Assembly: GCA_964458935.1 (NCBI GenBank)
Contig: CAYWKS010000021.1
Span: 1 to 49,332 of the forward strand
From: CAYWKS01 sp964458935
GTDB lineage: Bacteria; Planctomycetota; Phycisphaerae; Phycisphaerales; Zrk34
DNA: 49,332 bases
Direction of reading: 5' to 3'
In this document: positions 36,647-45,103 of the stretch, piece after piece
How the letters are laid out: each line of letters opens with the position of its first letter
Position numbering within the stretch: position 1 is the first letter of the stretch
Translations under genes and position numbers: made by a program
The notes under the pieces: generated by a model
What the model saw: the letters and a program-made list of their open reading frames with translations, nothing else
Told to the model about the DNA's origin: nothing
The model's database searches: none

Positions 36647-38665
36647 TCATTGACGCTCGAAGTATCGCTTGACCGCGCCGCGGTGGCGCGGGAGCACGGC
36701 CTGGGTCTGGGCGGAACTGTCGCCGGTCTCGCGGCCGGATAACGCGCCACCGGCGTGCGCGGCGGTCGGGTCGGCCAGCTCCGGCGCCCCCACGCTCACG
36801 CCCACCGACTCGCTGTCCTTGAGCTGCGACAGCGACGCCGGCGGCAGCACCTGCTCGGTGAACTTCGCGCCGTCGTCGGTCGTCGGGTCCTTCCACGTCA
36901 TGGGCGCATCGCCCCGGCCGCGGCTGATCCCGCCGCGGCCCGGTTGGTTGCAGGCGGCCGCCGCGGCCTGCTTCGCCGAGCGACCTTCGGCGAGCATCTG
37001 CTTCAGCGCCGCGATCGCCTCGGCGTCGAGCTGACCGTTCTGCTGGGCCTGCTTCAACTGCTCGGGCGTGATCAGCTTCGCCTGTTGCATGCGGCGCAGG
37101 GCGCGGAGCTGGTCGGCCTTGACGGCGCGGGCCAGCTTGCAGGCGCCGCCCAGCGCACCCGGGTCGAACCGCCCGCCGTCGTCCGGGCCGTAAACCCGCG
37201 CCGGCTCGCCCCCGCCGGTCGCCACGAAGTACGTCGCGTCCAGCTCGTCGACCTTGTCCCAGGCCAGCTTGAACGACGGCTTGTGGCCGAAGACCGTGAG
37301 TTTGCCCTGTTCGTTACGCGTCAGCGCGATGGCTTCGCCGTTCAGCGCCTCGGGCGGGATGGCAAAGCCCTTTGATGCGTCGACGCCGCGGAAGGTCGGC
37401 CGGCCCTCGGGCAGTTTCGCGGCGAAGCGGCCCCGCGCGTTGGGGTCCTGCAGGTCCGCCAGCTTCACCTGCGCGTCCGGAACGTAGAAGTCGGCCACGC
37501 CCAGGATGTCGATCTCCACGACGGCATCGATGCCGAGCTTCGCCAGTTCCGCCGCCGCCTTCGCCAGCGCTTCAAGCTGCTGACGTTCTTCTTCGCTGAG
37601 TTGGGTCAGCTTCCTCTGCAACTCGGCCAGTTGTGCCGCGTCAAGCGGCGAGACGGCGTTCGGATCGGTCGCTTCGAGCTTCTCCGCGAGACGCCGCATC
37701 TCGTCGCCGAGCTCCGCCAGCTCCTGCGCCCGCTCGATGTCGAGGTCGAAGTGGGCTTCGGGCTTGGCGCCGGCTTCGATCCGCTCGAGCGTCTGCTCGT
37801 CAAGCGCCTCGGCGAACGCCCGATTCTGCAGCGCCGCCTGCCGGAGCATGTCGGTCAGCTCGCCCATCGCACCCGCCGCCCGCTCCGGGTCCATCGCCTG
37901 GCCATCCTCCGCGAGGGCCTCGGCCAACGCCTCGGCCTCGGTCAACTGCTCGGCGGAGCCGGCGGCCTGCTCCGCGGCGAGATCGGCGGCGTTGTCCAAC
38001 CGCTCACCCATGTGGTCCAGCGACTCGAATGTCTTCGCCGGGTCCGAACCCGACGCCTCACGCTGGACCTGCGCCAGCTTGTCCCGCATCACCGCGGCCT
38101 CGTCGGCGTCGAGGACCTGCTCCTCTTCGAGCACCCGGATCTGGTCGGCGAGCAGCCCGGCCTGATCGCTGACGTCGAGCGCGCCCGCCGCGGCCGGTCG
38201 CGTGTACGCATCGGGCACCAGCAGCGCCACCCCGGCGAACACCAGCCCCGCCAGCAGCATGCACCACGACCGCGGGTTGCGGTACCGCACGCCGGGCACC
38301 GCATGCGCGGCGATCCGGGTCGACCAGGCGCCCACGTCGGTTTCTTCGGAGGCCATGACCAGCCCGCCGGCCCGTGCCTGGCGGTCGATCACCGCGCGGA
38401 CGACCGACATCGCCGGTCGCCGCCTCAGGGCGTACGCCACGCCCGCCAGACCCGCGAGCATGAGCGCCGACGCGCCCGCCCCGGCCGCCAGGGCGAGCTG
38501 ACCCCGCGCCGCGCCGGCGCCGAATCCCGCCGCCACCCGCGCCACGAGCACGGCCAGGCCGAAGGTGAATGACACCGCCACCATCGCACGCAGCGCGTAC
38601 TTCAGCGACAGGGCGAACGTGATCCGCCCTCGCAACGCCCGCGTGGCCTGGTCATGTGCGGTCAT
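36647..38665 (-). CDS. Helical membrane protein heading the MoxR cluster
   Basis: 672 aa. Two N-terminal helices (about 28-48 and 58-82) and a third ('WCMLLAGLVFAGVALLVPD'), then a long acidic helical, probably coiled-coil region (about 165-375, rich in Ala, Glu, Leu, Gln), followed by a beta-containing part and a C-terminal Gly-rich linker 'GRGGISRGRGDAPMTW'. It resembles DUF4175-like large membrane proteins, but the match is by architecture only. Gene order ahead of moxR, same strand, 115 bp apart. It may act as a scaffold for the ATPase and VWA partners. Confidence 0.72.
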   Translation of the reverse strand: MTAHDQATRALRGRITFALSLKYALRAMVAVSFTFGLAVLVARVAAGFGAGAARGQLALAAGAGASALMLAGLAGVAYALRRRPAMSVVRAVIDRQARAGGLVMASEETDVGAWSTRIAAHAVPGVRYRNPRSWCMLLAGLVFAGVALLVPDAYTRPAAAGALDVSDQAGLLADQIRVLEEEQVLDADEAAVMRDKLAQVQREASGSDPAKTFESLDHMGERLDNAADLAAEQAAGSAEQLTEAEALAEALAEDGQAMDPERAAGAMGELTDMLRQAALQNRAFAEALDEQTLERIEAGAKPEAHFDLDIERAQELAELGDEMRRLAEKLEATDPNAVSPLDAAQLAELQRKLTQLSEEERQQLEALAKAAAELAKLGIDAVVEIDILGVADFYVPDAQVKLADLQDPNARGRFAAKLPEGRPTFRGVDASKGFAIPPEALNGEAIALTRNEQGKLTVFGHKPSFKLAWDKVDELDATYFVATGGGEPARVYGPDDGGRFDPGALGGACKLARAVKADQLRALRRMQQAKLITPEQLKQAQQNGQLDAEAIAALKQMLAEGRSAKQAAAAACNQPGRGGISRGRGDAPMTWKDPTTDDGAKFTEQVLPPASLSQLKDSESVGVSVGAPELADPTAAHAGGALSGRETGDSSAQTQAVLPRHRGAVKRYFERQ

Positions 38666-38698
38666 GAAGCCATCCCCGTACGTGAAACAGTCGCGGCC

Positions 38699-38704
38699 AT
38701 TATA
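38699..38704 (-). promoter_or_regulatory. Consensus -10 box before MoxR cluster
   Basis: TATAAT on the reverse strand, 33 nt before ATG 38665. It is a perfect consensus hexamer in otherwise GC-rich DNA and a candidate main promoter of the 14-kb cluster. No good -35 at 17-18 nt. Confidence 0.5.
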
Positions 38705-38756
38705 GTGAACACCGCGACCCGCGTGCAGGTTCGGGTTCGTGCCCGAAAATCTGCCT

Positions 38757-40163
38757 CTAATCCCCGGCCCGGCGCACCTCGAAGACGACGTCGCTGCCCG
38801 GACCGTATTCGTCGCCGGACGCGTTCACGCGCCGGCCGCCGTTGTCGACGCCGTCTTTACCGACGCTGTAGACGATGAACGAACCGTTCGGATCGGCGAT
38901 GTACCGCAGGGGCTTGCCGTCGCCGGGGTCCGTGGGCAGGGCCCGGACGTAGTCGGGCACGAGATCGTTCGGATCGGCCGGCAACATACCGCGATCGAGC
39001 CTGTAACGCTCGACGTGCAGCCCGAGCAGCGCGCAACGCCGCTGGGCCATCATGCCGAAGTCAAGCACCAAGGCGCGGTCCAGTGCCGGCATGATCAACC
39101 TGAGCAGCATGCGGTACTCCGGCAGATAGTCGAATCGCCGGGTGATGCGGTGGGTTTGGCTCAGCGACCGCGGCGGCGGCGTCTTCGCCGCGTCAATCAG
39201 CTCCAGCATCGTGCGTACGTACTGGGCGTGATCCACGTCCGCCAGGCCGGAAAACCGGTAAAGCCGGTAAATCAGCCCCAGCTCAAGGTCCGCCCCCAAT
39301 ACGCCGGGGTCGTCGAAGGCGAGGCGGAACACGGCCAGTTCGCCGACGAGACCGCGCGCGAAATGATCGTGCTGATCTGGATCGGGCAGCGCCGCGGTGA
39401 GCCGTTGAACCTGCGTTGCATGCAGCTCGATGCGATTGATCGTCTCTTCGAGCGCTGCGGTCACGAGCGCATGAGAGCGCACGCGGACAAGCTGACTGAC
39501 CAGCGTCGGTTCGAGTTGAACGGAACGGCCGACGCCGATCGCGGCGACCAGCGCCGCCGTCGCCCGATCACCGTCGCCGCGCTCGGCCGCGATGAGCGCC
39601 TCCAGGCACAGCAGTCTGGCCAGCGAGCGCACGCGCATCACGTGGGGCAAATCCATGTCCAGCCCGCCTTCGAAGTCCGCCGGGTAGCGCGCGCCGGCGC
39701 TGGGTTCGTCCCACAGCCGGCTCGCTTCGTGCAGCTTCGCCAGCGCCGGTGCATTGGCCTTCAGAAACTGCTCAGCCAGCGCGACGATCCGCGGGTCCAG
39801 CGGTTGGCCGAGGTTGGGGTCGTCGGCCGCCGCGCTGACGTACCAGACCTGCTCGGCCGCGGCCGGCGCGTTCGGCGCGAAGACCGAGTCGACGTCACGA
39901 TTCAGATCGCTCGCTTCGAGGTAGATCTTGGCGAGGTTGGGGCCGTTCGGCTCGGCGTACCACGTGTCGAGCTCGGCGGGGGTGGTCGGGTAGCCGGCGT
40001 CGCGTACTTCCTGCACCGCTGCGCTCACGTCCGCTCGCAGTATGAACCGCAAAGTGGCGAACGCCGCCAGCAGGATCAACAGCGCCACCAGCAGCACGTG
40101 CCACGCCTTGAATCGGCGCGGCGGGTGGTATGGCTCGACGGCGATGGTACCGGCTTGGTTCAT
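38757..40163 (-). CDS. Membrane-anchored protein with pseudopilin-like C-terminus
   Basis: 468 aa. One N-terminal transmembrane helix (about 21-41), a large mostly helical periplasmic region, and a C-terminal 70 residues ('DPNDLVPDYVRALPTDPGDG', 'FIVYSVGKDGVDNGG') that resemble the C-terminal fold of type II secretion major pseudopilins, with Pro-x-Asp-Pro and the calcium-loop-like 'GKDGVDNGG'. The N-terminus lacks a prepilin peptidase site, so it is not a pilin. Function unknown. Same strand as the MoxR cluster, 91 bp upstream of it. Confidence 0.7.
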   Translation of the reverse strand: MNQAGTIAVEPYHPPRRFKAWHVLLVALLILLAAFATLRFILRADVSAAVQEVRDAGYPTTPAELDTWYAEPNGPNLAKIYLEASDLNRDVDSVFAPNAPAAAEQVWYVSAAADDPNLGQPLDPRIVALAEQFLKANAPALAKLHEASRLWDEPSAGARYPADFEGGLDMDLPHVMRVRSLARLLCLEALIAAERGDGDRATAALVAAIGVGRSVQLEPTLVSQLVRVRSHALVTAALEETINRIELHATQVQRLTAALPDPDQHDHFARGLVGELAVFRLAFDDPGVLGADLELGLIYRLYRFSGLADVDHAQYVRTMLELIDAAKTPPPRSLSQTHRITRRFDYLPEYRMLLRLIMPALDRALVLDFGMMAQRRCALLGLHVERYRLDRGMLPADPNDLVPDYVRALPTDPGDGKPLRYIADPNGSFIVYSVGKDGVDNGGRRVNASGDEYGPGSDVVFEVRRAGD

Positions 40164-40254
40164 GTGGCGCCCCGCTGGTGAACAAGACTCATCGGCATCG
40201 CCGAGGCATGCAGACTAGCAATGACCGATCGCAGTGCCAGCTTGCCATCGGCGG

Positions 40255-41931
40255 TCATTCGCCTTCATCGGTGGCCTGGTCGGATGGGCCCTGCTGCGAT
40301 GGGCCGTTGCCCGAGGCGGCCTTGCGGGCCACGGTCGTGCGTGCGGCCAGATCGCCCATGCGCTGCCGGCCGGGGTTGAGCAGGATGAACAGCAACAGCG
40401 GCCAGGCCATCAACTCGACCGGCTTGACCAGGTTCCGCAGCAGCGCCTGCCAGAGGTTGATCGGCTCGCCGTCATTGGTCACGACCCGCAGCCCGAGCAG
40501 GCGCTTGCCCAGCGTCGTGCCCGTGAACATCTCCGACAGCAGCGTGTGCAGGACGTACAGGCCCGCGGCGATCAGCACCGGCGCGGTGAGCTTGTTCGGC
40601 TCGAAGAACGGACTGGACAAGGCGCCGAGGATCTGCCCGGGGTTGGCGCCGGTCGCGACCACCGCCACGACCAGGGGCGCGGCCAGGTCGATCGCCGCGG
40701 CGCCCAGCCGGCGCGTCGGCTCGGCCACGGCCAGCGACTCGGGCAGCTGCACCATCGCCGCCGCCGGGTCACGCCGCCACGCCGCCAGCAGAAACACGAT
40801 CGCCAGCAGCGCCAGGCCCAGCATCGCGAAGTGCCGGTTCAACGCCGACATCGACGGCTTGCGGACGACCAGCGGCTCCATCGCGATGCGCTCGCCAGCC
40901 GCCCGCGTCAGGTCCCGCTGGCCGTAGAGCAGTTCACCCGCGGCGTTGCGCCCGACGATCGTCAGCCGCCCGCGATACACGACCGCCGCCCAGTCGATGC
41001 CGGCCTCCGGCGGGATGGCGAACGCGCCCGCGTCGAGCGGACGACCGGCGCGCCAGACCCGCGCCACCAGCGGCCCGGTCGCACGCGGCCGCTCCACGAC
41101 CACATCGTGGCCCGTCACCGCCGTCGCGCGCCACGGCTCGGCGGGCGCGATGTCGTACGCGGCCGTTCGCCACGACTCGCCGTTGCGGTGGTGCACCCGG
41201 AACACCTCCGCCCCGTCCGCCGCCGTTTCCTTCACCAGCAACGCCACGCGATGCGCCGGCTCGTCGGTCACGGTCAACTGCATGGCGATAGCCCGGTCAT
41301 CGCGCCGAACGGTGGGCACGCCCGGCGGCATGCCCACCGGGGTCCACCGCCCACGCGTCAGCGCGTACAGCACGAACCCACGTGCGGCCGGTGACTCGGC
41401 GTCGGCGTCGGTCGCGCCCGCCGCGGCGTCGTTCGGGTCCGCGGCCGCGGCGTGGTACAGCAGCGCGTGGGGCCCGTAACGGTCGGCGGCGAAGTCCACC
41501 AGCGTCGCGCCCGCCGGCAGCGGCGGCAACTGGCTGGCGCCGTACTGCGTCAGGCCCGTCTGCGGGTCCGTGCGATGCTCGATCGCCTGCACCGCGTGGT
41601 TGTGGTACGCGACGTACAGCGTGCCGGCCGAGGCGATGGCGATGGGCTGGCCGCTGCTGGCCATGCCTTCGTGGATCACGTTCGGGTCGGCCGCGGCGGT
41701 CTTGTGCAGCAATTGGTAGCGGCTGTCTTCGAGCCACTGCACGACCCAGAGCGATCGGCTGTCGCCGGCCACGAGCCACGCGTCACGGCGCCCCGCCGAG
41801 GCGTCTTCCGCCGCCCACGCGCCGCCGACCGCTGTCGCGAGCCAGCCCGCCGCCGCGATGATGATGCCAAGGGCTCTCACGCCGCTGAGCATAGTCGAAC
41901 CCCAGCCACGCCGCACACGCCCCGCGATCAC
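40255..41931 (-). CDS. RDD-family membrane protein with large periplasmic domain
   Basis: 558 aa. Signal peptide-like N-terminus ('ALGIIIAAAGWLATAVGGAWA'), a beta-rich region of about 330 residues with repeated 'WxxV..' strands that could be a propeller ('DAWLVAGDSRSLWVVQW', 'GTLYVAYHNHAVQAIEH'), a single helix, then a C-terminal RDD domain with three helices ('RRLGAAAIDLAAPLVVAVV', 'TTLGKRLLGLRVV'). RDD proteins are often ion antiporters, but this domain is only the C-terminal quarter. GTG 41931 overlaps the upstream stop as GTGA; ATG 41892 would start at the signal peptide. Confidence 0.78.
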   Translation of the reverse strand: MIAGRVRRGWGSTMLSGVRALGIIIAAAGWLATAVGGAWAAEDASAGRRDAWLVAGDSRSLWVVQWLEDSRYQLLHKTAAADPNVIHEGMASSGQPIAIASAGTLYVAYHNHAVQAIEHRTDPQTGLTQYGASQLPPLPAGATLVDFAADRYGPHALLYHAAAADPNDAAAGATDADAESPAARGFVLYALTRGRWTPVGMPPGVPTVRRDDRAIAMQLTVTDEPAHRVALLVKETAADGAEVFRVHHRNGESWRTAAYDIAPAEPWRATAVTGHDVVVERPRATGPLVARVWRAGRPLDAGAFAIPPEAGIDWAAVVYRGRLTIVGRNAAGELLYGQRDLTRAAGERIAMEPLVVRKPSMSALNRHFAMLGLALLAIVFLLAAWRRDPAAAMVQLPESLAVAEPTRRLGAAAIDLAAPLVVAVVATGANPGQILGALSSPFFEPNKLTAPVLIAAGLYVLHTLLSEMFTGTTLGKRLLGLRVVTNDGEPINLWQALLRNLVKPVELMAWPLLLFILLNPGRQRMGDLAARTTVARKAASGNGPSQQGPSDQATDEGE

Positions 41932-42914
41932 CGCGCGCTGTCCGGGTCGCGGCCCAGCGGCTCGATGCGGTCGATCTGCAACGCGTCGACCAGCCGCCCC
42001 AGATCGAACTGCGCATCCTTGAATTTATCCGGATTGTCCGTGAGGTCTTCGAGGTTGAGGTCGATGCGGGCCGGCTCCTCGGTCTGCGGCCCGACGACCA
42101 GCCGCATCCGCCGCGCCACATCCGGCCAGGCGCCAGGGGCCTTGCCCGTCAGCGGCATGGGCTTGAACTGCTCCAGCGTGACTTGCAGGATCGCTTGGCC
42201 CTCGCGGTCGATCACGGTGATCCGGTCCAGCCGCCCCTCCGCGTCGAAGCCCAGCTCCCGCGCGGGGCGGACGGCGCCTTGCGCCTCATCCATGACCGCC
42301 GGCAGCGTCGCCACGATCCGGCCGTCCACACGCGCCGCCACGGCGTCGTCGGCCGGGTCGAGGCGGCCGATCCCCAACAGCCCCACGATCGCGTCGGGCC
42401 TGACGGGCAGCGGCCCGGCGCCCGGGCCCGCCTGAACGCCGCTCACCCCCGCGTTCGCCTCGCCGACATACGCCACGCGTTGATCGCCGCTCAGGTCCAG
42501 AAGCCAGTACCGAGCGCCGTTCGCGCCCAGCCACAGCCGCGTATTGCCCAGCTTCCCGATCCCCAGGGCCAGGTCATCGGGCAGCCGCGCGATCAGGTTA
42601 CCATCGCCCTGCTCGTACCGCCGCTTGCCATCCGGCTCGGTCCAGCGCATCTCGACTACCGCGCGCGCCCAGAGCCGCTCCACGCCCGCAAGGCGTGCGT
42701 TGTGCCGCCGCGCCACCTCGCCGTAGTCCAGGAACGTGACGGACATCGGACCGACCGGTGCGCGGGACGGACCGGCGTGGCAACCGGCCAGGACATGCAC
42801 CGCCGCCAGGCACACCAGCCCGCACAGCACATGACACCGCGCGGCGCGGGCGTGCGACGGGACGCCGACCCGGCGCCCAGGCTTCACCGATGACGCATCG
42901 CCGGTCGCTGGCAC
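41928..42914 (-). CDS. Hypothetical lipoprotein
   Basis: 328 aa. Lipobox 'VLAGC' with Cys near residue 45, after a long n-region; a later start would shorten this. The mature part is rich in beta strands ('VVEMRWTEPDGKRRYEQGDG', 'DGRIVATLPAVMD', 'RIDLNLEDLTDN') and is about the size of LolA-like outer-membrane lipoprotein carriers, but I see no clear signature. GTG 42914 directly abuts the TAA of the upstream gene, so coupling is likely. Downstream, the RDD protein overlaps by 4 nt. Confidence 0.7.
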   Translation of the reverse strand: MPATGDASSVKPGRRVGVPSHARAARCHVLCGLVCLAAVHVLAGCHAGPSRAPVGPMSVTFLDYGEVARRHNARLAGVERLWARAVVEMRWTEPDGKRRYEQGDGNLIARLPDDLALGIGKLGNTRLWLGANGARYWLLDLSGDQRVAYVGEANAGVSGVQAGPGAGPLPVRPDAIVGLLGIGRLDPADDAVAARVDGRIVATLPAVMDEAQGAVRPARELGFDAEGRLDRITVIDREGQAILQVTLEQFKPMPLTGKAPGAWPDVARRMRLVVGPQTEEPARIDLNLEDLTDNPDKFKDAQFDLGRLVDALQIDRIEPLGRDPDSAR

Positions 42915-43475
42915 TTACAACTCCGCGTTAAGGATCTCGCCCAACTGCTCGGTGACCTCGCCGATGGCGGCTTCGTCGAGGTGCGGGTCGAGCACACGGA
43001 TCGTCTCGCTGTCGCTCCACTTGCCCAGCGGGCCCTTGGACAGGTCCGCCTTGGGCGTCAACACCCACCACTCCCGCTCGCCGCCGTCGGGGCCGGGCTC
43101 CCGCTGCGTCCGGTCGTAACGCAACAGCTTCTTCCGCATCAGAATCAGCATGAGCACGAATCGGAACGCCAGGCGCTGGCGCTGGTCGGCGTCTTCCAAC
43201 CGCCGCAGCAGGTTCATCAGGACCTCGTCGTCGACGAAGGGCTTGCGCTTGCGGGTGGGCTCGGGCACGGTCGTCCGCCAGACCCCGAAGCAGGTGTGGG
43301 GCGGCGGGCCCGCTTCCCAAGCCTCGACGCTGAAGTCCAGCCGCCGCAGCCCGCCCGACTCGTCCTCGACCAGCGCCGCGACGAACGTCTCGCCGGGCTC
43401 GAGGGTGCGACCCGTGGCGGCGCATTGGCCGCTCGGGCGGTCGATCTGATAAGGGGGGCTTTGATAGGAACTCAT
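42915..43475 (-). CDS. Small conserved protein, unknown function
   Basis: 186 aa, soluble, no signal peptide. The N-terminal half has 'SGQCAATGRTLEPGETFVAA' with two or three Cys and conserved 'DFSVEAWEAGPP', the second half is helical ('MNLLRRLEDADQRQRLAFRF') and ends acidic. It resembles small conserved proteins of planctomycetes that I know only as hypothetical. First gene of the long minus-strand run. A reverse-strand TACAAT (43512-43517) and an AGGGAG about 17 nt before the ATG lie upstream. Confidence 0.75.
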   Translation of the reverse strand: MSSYQSPPYQIDRPSGQCAATGRTLEPGETFVAALVEDESGGLRRLDFSVEAWEAGPPPHTCFGVWRTTVPEPTRKRKPFVDDEVLMNLLRRLEDADQRQRLAFRFVLMLILMRKKLLRYDRTQREPGPDGGEREWWVLTPKADLSKGPLGKWSDSETIRVLDPHLDEAAIGEVTEQLGEILNAEL

Positions 43476-43511
43476 CGGTAACAGGTCACTCCCTTGACGT
43501 TACGCGGTGCA

Positions 43512-43517
43512 TTGTAC
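43512..43517 (-). promoter_or_regulatory. -10-like hexamer for minus-strand run
   Basis: TACAAT on the reverse strand, 36 nt upstream of ATG 43475, in the divergent gap with trxB. Confidence 0.35.
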
Positions 43518-43581
43518 CCGCATCGCCCCCGGCGTGACGTAAAGCCACGCGGCTCGTACTGCCGCGAACCACCAACCCCGC

Positions 43582-43587
43582 TATCAT
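43582..43587 (+). promoter_or_regulatory. -10-like hexamer before trxB
   Basis: TATCAT ends 9 nt before the trxB ATG at 43597. No Shine-Dalgarno in between, so a leaderless or near-leaderless mRNA is likely. Confidence 0.4.
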
Positions 43588-43596
43588 GCCAACCCT

Positions 43597-44607
43597 ATGA
43601 ACGACCAAGCACAGAACAACAGCGTTGAGAAGGTCATCATCATCGGGTCCGGGCCCGCCGGGTGGACCGCGGCGATCTACGCCGCCCGCGCCGAACTCGA
43701 CCCGCTGGTCATCGAGGGCGTCCCCAAGCAGTCGCCGTCGCTCGTGCTGCCCGGCGGGCAGCTCATGCTCACCACCGAGGTCGAGAACTACCCCGGCTAC
43801 CCCGAGGGCATCGACGGCCCGAAGATGATGCAGGAGTTCAAGCAGCAAGCCCAGCGGTTCGACACCCGCGTCCAGACCGCCGACGTGGTCCGCGTCGACT
43901 TCAGCGACCGGCCGTTCACCCTCCACGTCCGCGACGGCTCGGCCAACGAGTCGGTCGCCCGCGCCCACGCGGTCATCATCGCCACCGGGGCGACGGCCAA
44001 CTGGCTGGGCCTGGAGAACGAGCAGCGGCTGGCCACCAGCGGCGGCGGGGTCAGCGCCTGCGCCGTCTGCGACGGCGCCCTGCCGGCGTTCCGCGACCAG
44101 CCGCTGGTCGTCATCGGCGGCGGCGACACCGCCATGGAAGAGGCGCTGTACCTGGCCAAGTTCGCCTCGAAGGTGCACATCATCCACCGCCGCGACCAGC
44201 TGCGGGCCAGCAAGGTCATGCAGGATCGCGCGCTCGGCCACGACAAGATCGAGGTCGTCTGGAACAGCGAGGTGCTCGACGTGCTCGGCGACGACCACGT
44301 CACCGGCGTCAAGCTCAAGAACAACCAGACCGCAGAGGAATCCGAGCTGGCCTGCCGCGGTGTGTTCGTCGCCATCGGCCACACGCCCGCGACCGGCTTC
44401 CTGGACGGCAGCGGTCTGGACATGGACGACAAGGGTTACCTGCAGCTCGCCGACGGGTTCAGCTCGTGCACGAACATCGAGGGCGTGTTCGCCGCCGGCG
44501 ACGTCGCCGACCAGGTTTACCGCCAGGCCATCACCGCCGCCGGCATGGGCTGCCGCGCCGCCATCGACGCCGAACGCTGGCTCGGCGAGCAGGGCATCGG
44601 CGAGTAG
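43597..44607 (+). CDS. trxB: Thioredoxin-disulfide reductase
   Basis: 336 aa, low-molecular-weight flavoenzyme that reduces thioredoxin with NADPH in the cytoplasm. FAD-binding 'IIGSGPAGWTAAIYAAR' (15-31), redox-active 'CAVC' (155-158, where CATC is usual), NADPH-binding 'VVIGGGDTAMEEALYL' and 'HIIHRRDQLRAS', and the C-terminal FAD motif 'GVFAAGDVADQVYRQAITAAGMG'. Followed 33 bp later by a rhodanese gene in the same direction. Confidence 0.97.
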   Translation: MNDQAQNNSVEKVIIIGSGPAGWTAAIYAARAELDPLVIEGVPKQSPSLVLPGGQLMLTTEVENYPGYPEGIDGPKMMQEFKQQAQRFDTRVQTADVVRVDFSDRPFTLHVRDGSANESVARAHAVIIATGATANWLGLENEQRLATSGGGVSACAVCDGALPAFRDQPLVVIGGGDTAMEEALYLAKFASKVHIIHRRDQLRASKVMQDRALGHDKIEVVWNSEVLDVLGDDHVTGVKLKNNQTAEESELACRGVFVAIGHTPATGFLDGSGLDMDDKGYLQLADGFSSCTNIEGVFAAGDVADQVYRQAITAAGMGCRAAIDAERWLGEQGIGE

Positions 44608-44640
44608 CCGCACCGCGGCCGGGCACGCGCCGCACCGCTT

Positions 44641-44955
44641 ATGCAGATCACACCCGAGCAAGTCCGCGAGCGTCTCGACGCCGGCGAGCCGCTGGTCCTG
44701 CTGGACTGCCGCGAGCTGGATGAGCTGGCCATCTGCGCCCTGCCGAACGCCGTTCACATCCCCATGCGGCAGACGCCCGGGCGGCTGGGTGAGCTGCCAA
44801 GGGACCGGCCCGTGGTCGTGTACTGCCATCACGGCGTGCGTTCGCTGCAGGTCGCCGCGTTCCTCCGCGAGCACGGGTTGCCCGACGCGGTGAGCATGGC
44901 CGGCGGGATCGACGCCTGGTCGCTGCGGGTCGACCCGACGGTCCGCCGCTACTGA
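44641..44955 (+). CDS. Single-domain rhodanese
   Basis: 104 aa. Rhodanese fold with 'LLDCRELDELAICALPNAVH' and the active-site loop 'CHHGVRS' (Cys62-Ser68), which matches GlpE-type sulfurtransferases. It transfers sulfane sulfur to a thiol acceptor such as thioredoxin, so the trxB neighbour makes functional sense. No signal peptide. No clear Shine-Dalgarno; co-transcription with trxB is likely. Confidence 0.92.
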   Translation: MQITPEQVRERLDAGEPLVLLDCRELDELAICALPNAVHIPMRQTPGRLGELPRDRPVVVYCHHGVRSLQVAAFLREHGLPDAVSMAGGIDAWSLRVDPTVRRY

Positions 44956-45036
44956 TCGGGGGCGGATTCGCCGGGGCATCGGCGGTCCGGCCGCCGCCGG
45001 CCTTATCGGACAACTGGCCTCAACACGTCCCGACAG

Positions 45037-45061
45037 TCGATATACATATGACATTATTAGG
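45037..45061 (+). promoter_or_regulatory. AT-rich island upstream of autotransporter gene
   Basis: A 25-bp A+T-rich patch containing TATACATATG and CATTATTA lies 43-67 nt upstream of ATG 45104, within a 148-bp gap. This is where a promoter is expected; TATACA or CATTAT could be the -10. No clear -35. Confidence 0.4.
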
Positions 45062-45103
45062 GATACGGCGCGAACCCGCTCGGGCCGCACCCGTGGGATT
45101 GTT

